Of a stretch of 64,000 nt of DNA, positions 46,457-55,514 are shown piece after piece. The notes under the pieces were generated by a model, which worked only from the letters and a program-made list of their open reading frames with translations, had not been told where the DNA came from and did not search any database. Source of the DNA: Lachnospiraceae bacterium (GTDB lineage: Bacteria; Bacillota; Clostridia; Lachnospirales; Lachnospiraceae); NCBI GenBank assembly GCA_017552715.1, contig JAFZOW010000085.1, forward strand, positions 39,240 to 103,239, in the 5' to 3' direction. A program made the translations under genes and the position numbers. Each line of letters opens with the position of its first letter. The first letter of the stretch is position 1.

Positions 46457-47851
46457 ATGGTTAGAAAGCAGGATACTGCACGACGACTTATCATACTGTT
46501 TCTTTCCGTACTGAACCTGGCAGCGCAGGTGACAGGCTTTGCTCTGTGCTGGTTCTGGTACTACAAGCCGTTCATGAAGAACCGGGGCATAGAGTTCTGG
46601 ATCAAGGGTGACCTGACCCTGATCGCCGTATATGTGGTGATACTCTTTCTGTTGACCCGCATGTACGGGGGGACACGGATAGGTTACCTGAAGACCTGGG
46701 AGGTCTTTCTTTCCCAGCTCTTTTCCACGCTGATCGTTAATGTCATGGCTTATGCGGTGCTGGCCCTGATGGCTACCAAGGTCATACCGGCAAAGGAGCT
46801 GCTGATACTGACGGGAGTACAGATCGTCTGGGTGGCGGTCTGGACCCTGTGCAGCCAGAAGATCTACAGCCTCCTCTTCCCGCCGCGAAAGCTCCTCCTG
46901 GTGAGCGGGGACCGGCCCACGGAAGACATACTTACTAAATTTGCCAGCCGGCCGGATAAGTATCTCATCAGCCGCTGCATGAACATCCATGAAGGCATTG
47001 TTACCGTATGTGAAGAACTGGAGAAAGATTACGAGGGACTGGTGATCTGGGACATCCCCACGTCGGAGCGCAATACTTTACTGAAATATTGTTACGGCCG
47101 CTCCATCCGGGTCTACATCATGCCCAAGATCCCGGATGTGCTGGTGAAGGGTACCGAGGAGATGCATATCTTCGATACACCCATCTATCTGATCAGGGAG
47201 TATGCCCTGACGGTGGAGCAGCGTGTGGCGAAGCGCATCATAGATCTGATCTGTTCTCTTATACTGATCGTCCTGACTTCGCCCCTGATGCTGCTTACGG
47301 CTCTGGCGGTGAAGCTCTGCGACGGCGGACCCGTGCTTTATAAGCAGATCCGCTGCACTCTGGGCAGGAAGGAATTCCGCATCCTGAAATTCCGCAGCAT
47401 GCGGGTGGATGCCGAAAAAGACGGAGTTGCCAGGCTGGCAGGGAAGAAGGATGACCGTATAACGCCGGTGGGCCATGTGATACGCGCCTGCCGCCTGGAC
47501 GAGCTGCCCCAGCTCTTCAATATCCTCAAAGGAGATATGAGCTTTATCGGGCCCCGTCCCGAGCGGCCCCAGATCATTGAGCAGTACGAAAAGGATATGC
47601 CGGAATTTGCTTTCCGTATGAAGGTAAAGGCCGGCCTGGCGGGTTATGCCCAGGTCTACGGGAAATACAATACCACGCCTTACGATAAGCTGAAGCTGGA
47701 TCTGACCTATATCGAGAATTATTCCATATGGCTGGATCTGAAGCTGATGCTCCTTACATTAAAAATACTCTTTACGCCGGATGCCACGGAGGGCGTGAAT
47801 GCCGGTCAGACTACGGCGGCTAAGGCGGAAGTGAAGGAGAAGAAGAAATGA
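46457..47851 (+). CDS. Polyprenyl-phosphate sugar phosphotransferase (exopolysaccharide initiation)
   Basis: 464 residues: four N-terminal membrane helices (to about 120), a Rossmann-like middle, one more helix (about 265-290) and a C-terminal bacterial sugar transferase domain. Signatures: KRIIDLICS, GGPVLYKQIRCTLGRKEF, ILKFRSMRVDAE, CRLDELPQLFNILKGDMSFIG and GPRPERP. It loads the first sugar-1-phosphate onto undecaprenyl phosphate at the membrane. It starts the exopolysaccharide locus only 9 bases after the giant gene. The next gene overlaps it by four bases. Confidence 0.93.
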   Translation: MVRKQDTARRLIILFLSVLNLAAQVTGFALCWFWYYKPFMKNRGIEFWIKGDLTLIAVYVVILFLLTRMYGGTRIGYLKTWEVFLSQLFSTLIVNVMAYAVLALMATKVIPAKELLILTGVQIVWVAVWTLCSQKIYSLLFPPRKLLLVSGDRPTEDILTKFASRPDKYLISRCMNIHEGIVTVCEELEKDYEGLVIWDIPTSERNTLLKYCYGRSIRVYIMPKIPDVLVKGTEEMHIFDTPIYLIREYALTVEQRVAKRIIDLICSLILIVLTSPLMLLTALAVKLCDGGPVLYKQIRCTLGRKEFRILKFRSMRVDAEKDGVARLAGKKDDRITPVGHVIRACRLDELPQLFNILKGDMSFIGPRPERPQIIEQYEKDMPEFAFRMKVKAGLAGYAQVYGKYNTTPYDKLKLDLTYIENYSIWLDLKLMLLTLKILFTPDATEGVNAGQTTAAKAEVKEKKK

Positions 47852-48915
47852 CGGATAAGACAACTATGGATGAAGGTTTTGATCTGAGGCGCTTTCTGCT
47901 GCTGGGCGGGAGGCGTGCCTGGGTGATCCTGCCCGCGGCGCTCATAGGGGCCCTGCTCTTTTCGGCCTTCCGTTTCATCAAGCAGGAGGTATATGCACCG
48001 GAGCCTCTGTACCGCAATGATACCCTTTACATGATCGAATTTACCGAAGGGCTGCAGGAAGAGACTCAGCTGTATTTCAACGACTATACCTGGAACGAAG
48101 TCATCGATTCCGACCGCATCGCCGGCGTGGCCGTTGGGATGGTGGAAGGCGTGGACCGGGCGGCCCTGAATGCGGCTACCACGGTGCCCACCATGTCGGA
48201 TATACGTTTCTTCCATGTATATGTGGATTACACGGATCCTCAGACCGCGGATCTGATACAGAATGCCCTGGAGGTCACTCTGGGAAGCTTTTCCTTTAAC
48301 GCCAGAGGCTTTGATTCCATCTCGGTCTATACCCGGGGGAAGGCACAGCGCCTTTTTACACCCGGGACCATTCACCGCTGGTGCATCGCCGGTGCCATCA
48401 TAGGAGCACTGGTGGGCTGCTTTGTCCTGGCCTGGCTTTACATCCTGGACGACCGCATCCGTCTGGTACGGGATGTGGAACGTGCCGGAGGGAAATGCGC
48501 CGGAGTCATTTTTATGGGACAGCATGACGAGGAGGAAGAGTCACGGCTGAGAGCTGCCCTGGCAGCGGAACTGAAGGGCGCAAAGGAACTGCGTATCGTG
48601 GATCCTGCGGGTACCGCCATCACGGCGGCGGCAGCAGCGGCCATACGCTCCTTCCTGCCGGAGGATATCACGGAGGGAAGCAGTGCGGAGGCAAAGCATC
48701 TTTACTGTGTATCCGCCGGAAGCATAAGCATGGCGGAGCTTTCACGGCAGCTGGGTGATCGTAAGGAGACGGTGGTCCTCTGCGACGCGGACCGTAAGCT
48801 GCACAAGGCATATTACTTTTACGGGATGAAGAAGGACAAAGCAGAGAAAGCGCCGGAGGAGACTTCGAAAAAGGCATCAAAAAAGGCTTCGGATAAAACG
48901 GAGGAAAAAGCATGA
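47848..48915 (+). CDS. Chain-length determinant (Wzz-like) membrane protein
   Basis: 355 residues. The first membrane helix is at about 25-43 (WVILPAALIGALLFSAF), followed by an extracellular domain and a second helix at about 178-200 (IAGAIIGALVGCFVLAWLYI). The cytoplasmic tail resembles a tyrosine-kinase fold without Walker motifs and ends in a Lys/Ala/Glu tail. Proteins of this build set the length of exported polysaccharide. It overlaps both neighbours by ATGA. Confidence 0.75.
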   Translation: MTDKTTMDEGFDLRRFLLLGGRRAWVILPAALIGALLFSAFRFIKQEVYAPEPLYRNDTLYMIEFTEGLQEETQLYFNDYTWNEVIDSDRIAGVAVGMVEGVDRAALNAATTVPTMSDIRFFHVYVDYTDPQTADLIQNALEVTLGSFSFNARGFDSISVYTRGKAQRLFTPGTIHRWCIAGAIIGALVGCFVLAWLYILDDRIRLVRDVERAGGKCAGVIFMGQHDEEEESRLRAALAAELKGAKELRIVDPAGTAITAAAAAAIRSFLPEDITEGSSAEAKHLYCVSAGSISMAELSRQLGDRKETVVLCDADRKLHKAYYFYGMKKDKAEKAPEETSKKASKKASDKTEEKA

Positions 48916-49703
48916 AGCTGACGGTACTCACAGCCGCCTTGGAACAGGATACCGAAAACCTGCCGGAGCGCATGCACCTTGCATGTGACGCCATCATCGT
49001 GAACCAGTGCGATAAGGACGGCCGTGCCGAGTGGGATTATAAAGGTCATAAGATCACGGTACTTAACCGTGCGGAGCGGGGCGTGGGACGGAGCCGCAAT
49101 CTGGCCCTTTCCGAAGCCTACGGGGATATCGTGCTCTTTTCCGATGATGATATCATATACGATGAGGGCTATGTACCGAAGATCATCCGGGCTTTCCGCC
49201 GCAGGCCGAAGGCAGACCTGCTGCTCTTTAACGTGCGTGTGAACGAAAAGCGCCGGACTTACTGGAACAGCCGGGAAAAGAATGTTCACAGCTTTAACTG
49301 CGGACGTTACCCTACCTTCTGCTGCGCAGCCAGGCTGGACAGACTTAAGGAGGCGGGGGTGGAGTTTTCCCTGCTCTTCGGCGGCGGTGCTCCCTATGCC
49401 AACGGCGAAGACAGTCTGTTCTTCATGGATTGCCTGCGGGCAGGCCTTAAGATCCGGGCGGTTAACGTGGTCATCGGCTACGAGAAGGAAAGAACCTCCA
49501 CCTGGTTTTCCGGCTACGATGTGAAGTTCTTCCGCGACCGGGGCGTGCTCTATGCCTTCCTCTACCGGGGCTGGGCTGAGCTTTGGGCAGCGCGTTTTGT
49601 TCTGGCCAAGCATAAGGAGATGTGTAAGGATATCCCTCCCCTGGATGCATTCTTGCTGATGCATTCGGGCATTAAGAAAGGCAGGCAGCTATGCAGGGGA
49701 TGA
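48912..49703 (+). CDS. Family 2-type glycosyltransferase
   Basis: 263 residues of GT-A fold: NRAERGVGRSRNLAL then DIVLFSDDDIIYDEGY (metal-binding DDD) and GGAPYANGEDSLFFMD (catalytic-loop ED). Adds a sugar to the growing repeat unit at the inner face of the membrane. Sugar unknown. ATGA overlap with the upstream gene. Confidence 0.85.
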   Translation: MKLTVLTAALEQDTENLPERMHLACDAIIVNQCDKDGRAEWDYKGHKITVLNRAERGVGRSRNLALSEAYGDIVLFSDDDIIYDEGYVPKIIRAFRRRPKADLLLFNVRVNEKRRTYWNSREKNVHSFNCGRYPTFCCAARLDRLKEAGVEFSLLFGGGAPYANGEDSLFFMDCLRAGLKIRAVNVVIGYEKERTSTWFSGYDVKFFRDRGVLYAFLYRGWAELWAARFVLAKHKEMCKDIPPLDAFLLMHSGIKKGRQLCRG

Positions 49704-50806
49704 TGCTCTATACCCTACTTCTGGTTCTGGGTACGGTGATCGCGGCTTATATAAGGCCCCGGGTGCAGCTTATACGGGGCAGCCGGGCGGAAGCTTTAAA
49801 CCGCCTCATCCTTGTCATCCTCTTTTTCCTGCTGGCAGTCCCGGCGGTATTGCGGGTCTATACCGGCAACGATTATTATACCTATATCGAGCATTTTCAC
49901 GACAGCAAGCTGGATCACTATGTGGTGACCGAGCCCGGCTTCAACCTGCTGGTGAAGCTGGTGTACGGAGCTCTGGACGGGGAATACTTCCTGGTGATCT
50001 TCGGGATCTTTTCCTGTGCCACTGTTTTCTTCTTCCTGCAGGCCATCTATAAACAGAGTGCGGATCCCGCTCTTTCCTTCTTCCTTTTCCTGGCACTGGG
50101 TCTTTATTACATGAGCTATGATACCGTGCGTTATTACTTTGCCCTGGGCCTGGTCTTCTACTCCATGCACTATGTTACGAAGAAGCAGTGGGGGAAATTT
50201 GTGATCCTTGTGCTTGCGGCAGCCCTTTTCCACAAAACGGCGCTGGTAGTTCTTCCGGCGTATCCCCTGGCACGCATACACTGGAAGAAATGGTTTTACG
50301 GCCTGCTCGCGGCCGGTGCCGTCTCCGGTCTGCTCTTTGAGAGTGCCTGGATGAAGCTTTTCGTATGGCTTTATCCTTCCTATGTAAATGAGACGGAATA
50401 CCTGGAAGGCGGATCCTTAAGTATCATCAATGTGGCCCGCTGCCTGGGTGTTGTTGCCCTGGGGCTGATGATGTGGCAGTTTGAACGAAAGGCCATGGAG
50501 AAGAGGCCGGAGATAGGTTTTTATCTGCGGCTGAACATACTGGCACTGATACTCTATGCCTGTTTTTCCTACATTCCCTTTGTCTCACGTATCGGCTATT
50601 ATCTGAACGTGAGCCAGCTTTTGCTGCTCCCTTCTCTGGTGAGCCTGGCAAAGGGAAAAAAGCGTCTGATACTTTACGGTCTGGTCCTGCTGGCGGGAGG
50701 ACTGTATTTTATCATGTTCTTGTACCGGGCATCGGATCCGCTGATCCGGGTGCTGCCTTACAATACCTGGCTTACGGTACCGGACGGCATGACACCGGTG
50801 TTCTGA
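49691..50806 (+). CDS. EpsG-type polysaccharide polymerase
   Basis: 371 residues with about ten hydrophobic helices. NDYYTYIEHF in the first outer loop, EPGFNLLVKL, and YYMSYDTVRYYFALGLVFYS match the EpsG/Wzy-like family. Would join repeat units at the outer face. Overlaps the upstream glycosyltransferase gene by 13 bases. Confidence 0.85.
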   Translation: MQGMMLYTLLLVLGTVIAAYIRPRVQLIRGSRAEALNRLILVILFFLLAVPAVLRVYTGNDYYTYIEHFHDSKLDHYVVTEPGFNLLVKLVYGALDGEYFLVIFGIFSCATVFFFLQAIYKQSADPALSFFLFLALGLYYMSYDTVRYYFALGLVFYSMHYVTKKQWGKFVILVLAAALFHKTALVVLPAYPLARIHWKKWFYGLLAAGAVSGLLFESAWMKLFVWLYPSYVNETEYLEGGSLSIINVARCLGVVALGLMMWQFERKAMEKRPEIGFYLRLNILALILYACFSYIPFVSRIGYYLNVSQLLLLPSLVSLAKGKKRLILYGLVLLAGGLYFIMFLYRASDPLIRVLPYNTWLTVPDGMTPVF

Positions 50807-50824
50807 GCTTCCGGGAGGTTACAA

Positions 50825-51625
50825 ATGCGTTTTACGATCATCGTAGTGAGCCTGAATGCGGGCGAAGAACTGAAAAAAACAGTACTGAGTGTGCTGAACC
50901 AGCGTTTTCATGATTACGAGATCCTGGTGAAGGACGGCGGTTCCGGCGACGGTTCGGTGAAGGAGCTGCCTGCAAATGAGCGCCTGAGGATCATCGTGAA
51001 GGACGACCTCTCCATCTATGATGCCATGAACCAGGCGGTGGCGGAGGCCCGGGGGGATTATCTGCTCTTCTTAAACTGCGGTGATTATCTGGATGACGAT
51101 AAGGTGCTGGGAAAAGCGGCCAAGGCCCTGGCCATGGAGCCCGCGGATATCTATTACGGGGATCTGTACCGCAGGACCTTGGACAGTACGGATGTGGCTC
51201 CGGACCGGATCACGGATCTGGTGTGCTACCGGAACGTTCCCTGTCATCAGGTGTGCTTCTATGCAAAACGGCTTTTCGAAAAGAGGGGTTATCTTACGAA
51301 ATACAGGGTACGGGCGGATTACGAGCATTTCCTTTACTGCTATTATAAGCTGGGTGCAAAGTGCGTGCATCTGCCCTTTACCGTTTGCTCCTATATGGGA
51401 GGCGGCTTCTCCGAAACCAAGGATCACAAGGCGGAAGCAAAGCAGGAACATGCGGTGATCACAGAACAGTATATGGGAAAGAAGGCGAAGCTCTTTAATC
51501 TCATCATGATCCTTACGCTGCAGCCCCTGCGGGAAGCCATGGCGGGAAGCAGGCTCTTTTCCGGGCTTTATCATAAGCTGAAGGCGGCGATCTACGGACT
51601 GCGCTCCGGGAGGAAGAAAGAATGA
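50825..51625 (+). CDS. Family 2 glycosyltransferase
   Basis: 266 residues. TIIVVSLNAGEELKKTVLSV, ILVKDGGSGDGS and LLFLNCGDYLDDD are the GT2 nucleotide-sugar and metal sites. YRVRADYEHFLYCYY carries the acceptor-side acidic residues. GGGAGG precedes the ATG; the next gene overlaps by ATGA. Confidence 0.9.
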   Translation: MRFTIIVVSLNAGEELKKTVLSVLNQRFHDYEILVKDGGSGDGSVKELPANERLRIIVKDDLSIYDAMNQAVAEARGDYLLFLNCGDYLDDDKVLGKAAKALAMEPADIYYGDLYRRTLDSTDVAPDRITDLVCYRNVPCHQVCFYAKRLFEKRGYLTKYRVRADYEHFLYCYYKLGAKCVHLPFTVCSYMGGGFSETKDHKAEAKQEHAVITEQYMGKKAKLFNLIMILTLQPLREAMAGSRLFSGLYHKLKAAIYGLRSGRKKE

Positions 51626-52899
51626 GAGTCCTATGGCTCTGCAATCAGGAACCGCCGGCGGTAGCTGCCGCAAGGCGTAAGGCCGGATCCAACAAAGAAG
51701 GCTGGATCGCGGGCTGCATGAATGCCGTACTGGCTCATCGCGAGCAGGACGGGATAACCCTGGCTGTGGCTTTTCCCATCCGACAGGACGAGAATCTCCA
51801 CGGACATACGGATGAATTTGAATATTACGGCTTTACCGAAGATACGAACCATCCCGAGGATTACGATCCCGGTCTCACCGCAGCTCTGGGCCTCATCTGC
51901 GAGGAATTCCGTCCGGACGTGATCCACATCTTCGGCACCGAGTATCCCCACTGTCTGGCCATGCTGCGGGTGCAGGAATGGAAGAAGCGGGCTATCGTGC
52001 ATCTCCAGGGCCTGATGGAGCACTGCGCGGCAGACTATTTCGGAGGGCTTCCCGAGGAAGTGACGAGTAAAGCCAGCTTCCGGGATATACTGCGCCGGGA
52101 CAGCCTGCGACAGCAGAAGGAAAAATACGAACAGCGTGCGGTACATGAAGCCGAAGCTTTGAAGCTGGCGGATACGGTCTGCGGCCGCACGGCTTTTGAT
52201 AAGGCTTTTTATCTGGGCATACATCCCGACGGAAGCTACCATTCCCTGAATGAAACGCTGCGGAGCTGCTTTTACGAAGGGGCCTGGATGCAGAAGAAAT
52301 GCAGGAGTCACAGCATCGTCGTGCCTCAGGGCAATATCCCCCTGAAGGGCGTGCATGTGATGATCGAGGCACTGGCGCAGCTTAAGAAGTTTTATCCGGA
52401 CATACGGCTCAATGTGGCCGGTGACAACATACTCCGGGGCGGCGGGTTCATGAATGCGGTGAAACGCTGCCAATACGGAAAATACCTGCGGAAGCGCATA
52501 AAGGAACTGGAGCTTACGGATAATGTCCGATTTATGGGACAGCTCAAAGATAAGCAGATGAAGGAGCTTTATCTGGAGTCTTCGGTCTTTGTGCTGCCTT
52601 CCTTTATCGAGAATTCTCCCAATTCCCTGGGAGAAGCAATGCTGCTGGGACTGCCCTGCGTTGCAAGCCGTGTGGGCGGCATACCTTCCCTTGCCAAGGA
52701 AGGGGAAGAAGTACGTTTCGTGGAAGCCGGGGATGCAAAAGCCCTGGCGGCAGCGATCCGTGAGATATTTGAATATCCCGCAGTGGCTGCGAACCTGGCA
52801 GCAGCTGGGCACAAGCGGGCGATGCTCACCTATGACCGGGAGGCCAATTACCGCATGCTCCGCTGGATATACGAAAGTGTGATGAAAGAAAACGCATGA
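51622..52899 (+). CDS. Family 4 glycosyltransferase
   Basis: 425 residues of GT-B fold. N-half: VIHIFGTEYPHCLAML. C-half: VVPQGNIPLKGVHVMIEAL, LNVAGDN, RFMGQLKDKQMKELY, VLPSFIENSPNSLGEAML (the E-x7-E site) and ASRVGGIPSL. Retaining sugar transfer in repeat-unit assembly. ATGA overlaps on both sides. Confidence 0.9.
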   Translation: MRVLWLCNQEPPAVAAARRKAGSNKEGWIAGCMNAVLAHREQDGITLAVAFPIRQDENLHGHTDEFEYYGFTEDTNHPEDYDPGLTAALGLICEEFRPDVIHIFGTEYPHCLAMLRVQEWKKRAIVHLQGLMEHCAADYFGGLPEEVTSKASFRDILRRDSLRQQKEKYEQRAVHEAEALKLADTVCGRTAFDKAFYLGIHPDGSYHSLNETLRSCFYEGAWMQKKCRSHSIVVPQGNIPLKGVHVMIEALAQLKKFYPDIRLNVAGDNILRGGGFMNAVKRCQYGKYLRKRIKELELTDNVRFMGQLKDKQMKELYLESSVFVLPSFIENSPNSLGEAMLLGLPCVASRVGGIPSLAKEGEEVRFVEAGDAKALAAAIREIFEYPAVAANLAAAGHKRAMLTYDREANYRMLRWIYESVMKENA

Positions 52900-54083
52900 A
52901 GCTTACCTTTGTCACAAACTACCTGACCCATCATCAGCTGCCATTCTGTCAGGAACTGTATGAACGCCTGGGAGAAGGCTTTACTCTGGTGGTGACCAAT
53001 CCCATGGAGGAGGAAAGGATACGGATGGGCTGGGCCCTGGATCCCGCGCAGTATCCTTTTGTGATCCAGAGTGACCGTTATGTGGAGGATCTGCGTCCCG
53101 TCATCATGGAGAGCGATGCGGTGATCTGCGGGGGTACCAGCGTTTACTATATCCAGGAGCGCATGGATGCGGGGAAGCTGACCTTCCGTTACCACGAACG
53201 CATATATAAGAAGGGCCGGCAGACGGCCATCCGTCCCGGATATTTTAAAAAGCTGAAGGAGCATACCCGCTACAGGAACAAGCCGGTTTATCTGCTCTGT
53301 GCGGGAGCCTATGTTCCGGCGGACTTTTCCCTTTTCTTTTCCTATCCGGGAAAGATGCTGCGTTTCGGGTATTTTCCGGAGTTCATACCGGCGGCATCGA
53401 ACGTGCGCCATCGCCCCCGGCGTAAGACCGTGGAGCTTTTGTGGACCGGAAGGGAGATAGGCTGGAAGCATCCGCTGACGGTGCTGGAGGCCATGCGCCT
53501 CATGAAGCAGAATTCCGAGCTTTCCTTTCATCTTACCATGATCGGGGAAGGGGAATGCCGCAGCGCACTGGAAGAAAAAAGAAAACTCTACGATCTGGAA
53601 AAGGAAGTGGAGCTTAAGGATTTTATGCCCCCCGCGGAAGTGCGTAAGCAGATGCTTAAGAGCGACATTTACTTAATGAGCAGCGATTTTGAGGAAGGCT
53701 GGGGCGCTGTGGTGAACGAGGCCATGAATGCGGGCTGTGCCGTGGTGGCTTCCTCGGCGGCGGGTTCGGTACCTTATCTCATCAAGGGCGGAAAGAACGG
53801 TATGGTATATGAATACCGTAAGAGTGCTTCCCGTAATGCCATGTCCCTGGCGGCCATGCTGGATCTTTTATGCGGGGTGCCGGACCTGCGGCAGAAGCTG
53901 GGGGAGGAAGCATACCGGACCATAAAGGAAGAGTGGAATGCGGCGGTGGCGGCGGAAAGGCTCCTGGCCTTTTCGGAAGCGCAGCTGGAGGGTAAGGAAC
54001 TGTCCTGGGAGAGCGGACCCATGTCGGCGGCACCCATGATCAAACCGGCTAAAGGCTATCTGTACTGCAAGGGAGAAGGATGA
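52896..54083 (+). CDS. Family 4 glycosyltransferase (tandem paralogue A)
   Basis: 395 residues. Begins TFVTNYLTHHQLPFCQEL and PMEEERIRMGW. The C-half has LLWTGREIGWKHPLTVLEAM, MIGEGE, DFMPPAEVRKQM and SSDFEEGWGAVVNEAM (E-x7-E). The next gene shares the same N-terminal pattern (SNYFNHHQQPLCEA, PMEEERVRMGW), so the pair arose by tandem duplication. ATGA overlap with both. Confidence 0.88.
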   Translation: MKLTFVTNYLTHHQLPFCQELYERLGEGFTLVVTNPMEEERIRMGWALDPAQYPFVIQSDRYVEDLRPVIMESDAVICGGTSVYYIQERMDAGKLTFRYHERIYKKGRQTAIRPGYFKKLKEHTRYRNKPVYLLCAGAYVPADFSLFFSYPGKMLRFGYFPEFIPAASNVRHRPRRKTVELLWTGREIGWKHPLTVLEAMRLMKQNSELSFHLTMIGEGECRSALEEKRKLYDLEKEVELKDFMPPAEVRKQMLKSDIYLMSSDFEEGWGAVVNEAMNAGCAVVASSAAGSVPYLIKGGKNGMVYEYRKSASRNAMSLAAMLDLLCGVPDLRQKLGEEAYRTIKEEWNAAVAAERLLAFSEAQLEGKELSWESGPMSAAPMIKPAKGYLYCKGEG

Positions 54084-55318
54084 AGCTCAGCTTTGTTTCA
54101 AATTATTTCAATCATCACCAGCAGCCCCTCTGCGAAGCCTTTGCGCAGCGTACGGACTTTGTCTTTTATCAGACCGAGCCCATGGAGGAAGAGCGAGTGC
54201 GCATGGGCTGGGGCATCGATATAGGGAACTATCCTTATGTAAAGCTCTGGCAGGCGGATGAGGAAGCAGCCCGGAAACGCATCATGGACAGCGATGTGGT
54301 GATCTGGGGCGGCGTGGAGATGGAAGATGAGATCGAGCCCAGGCTGCAGGCGGGGAAGCTGACCTTCCGTTACAGTGAGCGTCTGTATAAGGAGGGGCAG
54401 TGGAAGTTCATCTCCCCCAGAGGGCTTAAGAAGAAATATCACGACCATACAAGATACCGGAAAAGCCCTGTGTACCTGCTTTGTGCAGGAGCTTTTGTGG
54501 GTTCGGATTATAAGCTGATCCGGGCTTATCCGAAGAAGAAATTTGTATGGGGCTATTTTCCGGAAGTGAAGCATTATGAGCCGGAAGAGCTGATGGCAAA
54601 AAAGAGCCGGGAGGATGAGCCCGTAAGGATACTCTGGGCAGGCCGGATGATCGACTGGAAGCATCCGGAGCTGGCCATAGAAACAGCGGATAAGCTGCTG
54701 CACGGGGATAAGAGCTTTACGCCCGGGCTTGAGGATAAGCTGACGGTACAGGGAGGATTTGAGCTGACCATGGCCGGCGGTGGTGATATGGAAGAAGAGC
54801 TGAAAGACATGGTCCGGGAAAAGGGGCTTACGGAGTTTGTGCATTTCACCGGCTTTTTAAGTCCGGAGGAGATCCGCGCCGAGATGGAGAAGGCGGATAT
54901 CTTCCTCTTTACCAGCGATCGTAAGGAAGGCTGGGGGGCCGTGCTCAACGAAGCCATGAACAGCGGCTGCCTGGTAGTTGCCAGACACGATATCGGCGCG
55001 GTCCCTTATATGCTGCAGCACGGCTGGAACGGAATGATCGCACAAAGCGAGCCGGCCCGCTTCGCTTCCAGGGTGTGCGGGATGGCTCTTCACCGGGAAG
55101 ACTGCCGTGAGCAGGGCCTGCGGGCTTACGAGACCATATCAAAGTATTGGAATGCGGAAAACGCGGCGTCGCAGTTCCTGCGGGTGGCGGAGGGGCTGCT
55201 CAAAGGGGAAGGGCCGGACTTTGCACCGGTCGACGAAGAGAGCGGCGCCCTGCAGCCCATGTGCCGCGATCCCGAGATCGGGGAGCACCTGGGGGAGCGC
55301 TTTACGCGGAGATGGTGA
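54080..55318 (+). CDS. Family 4 glycosyltransferase (tandem paralogue B)
   Basis: 412 residues. Same architecture as the upstream gene: SNYFNHHQQPLCEA, ILWAGRMIDWKHPELAIETA, MAGGGDMEEEL, HFTGFLSPEEIRAEM, TSDRKEGWGAVLNEAM. The extra 17 residues lie mainly in the middle and at the C-terminus. It ends just before a large foldback element. Confidence 0.88.
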   Translation: MKLSFVSNYFNHHQQPLCEAFAQRTDFVFYQTEPMEEERVRMGWGIDIGNYPYVKLWQADEEAARKRIMDSDVVIWGGVEMEDEIEPRLQAGKLTFRYSERLYKEGQWKFISPRGLKKKYHDHTRYRKSPVYLLCAGAFVGSDYKLIRAYPKKKFVWGYFPEVKHYEPEELMAKKSREDEPVRILWAGRMIDWKHPELAIETADKLLHGDKSFTPGLEDKLTVQGGFELTMAGGGDMEEELKDMVREKGLTEFVHFTGFLSPEEIRAEMEKADIFLFTSDRKEGWGAVLNEAMNSGCLVVARHDIGAVPYMLQHGWNGMIAQSEPARFASRVCGMALHREDCREQGLRAYETISKYWNAENAASQFLRVAEGLLKGEGPDFAPVDEESGALQPMCRDPEIGEHLGERFTRRW

Positions 55319-55328
55319 CGTTATGAAA

Positions 55329-55496
55329 CGGCATCCGGACATGCATCACGCTGCGACACGCTCTCGCTCGGATTTTGCTCGTAGCGGTGCTAAGCTCGGT
55401 AAACAGGTCCGGCTCCATACTTCGTCGCCGAACCACCTTCGCTAAGCACCGACGGCAAAATACGGTCGCTGCGTTGATTGCATGTGCCGGATGCCG
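55329..55496. repeat. 168-base foldback (nested inverted repeat) element
   Basis: CGGCATCCGG (55329-55338) is exactly complementary to CCGGATGCCG (55487-55496). ACATGCA (55339-55345) pairs with TGCATGT (55479-55485) after one bulged G. Pairing goes on imperfectly through the CGCTGCGAC region. ATTTTGC (55372-55378) matches GCAAAAT (55455-55461), and GGTGCTAAGC (55386-55395) matches GCTAAGCACC (55441-55450) at 9 of 10. The central loop is about 45 bases. No open frame with a ribosome site lies inside. It could be a MITE-like element or a large structured RNA within the operon. Confidence 0.7.
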
Positions 55497-55514
55497 GTCA
55501 AAGGTACTCGATAT

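Noticed and set aside
45212-46990. Minus-strand frame of 592 codons
   Set aside because: Antisense to the giant gene and the sugar transferase. Long antisense frames are expected here from the Lys/Glu-rich codon pattern.
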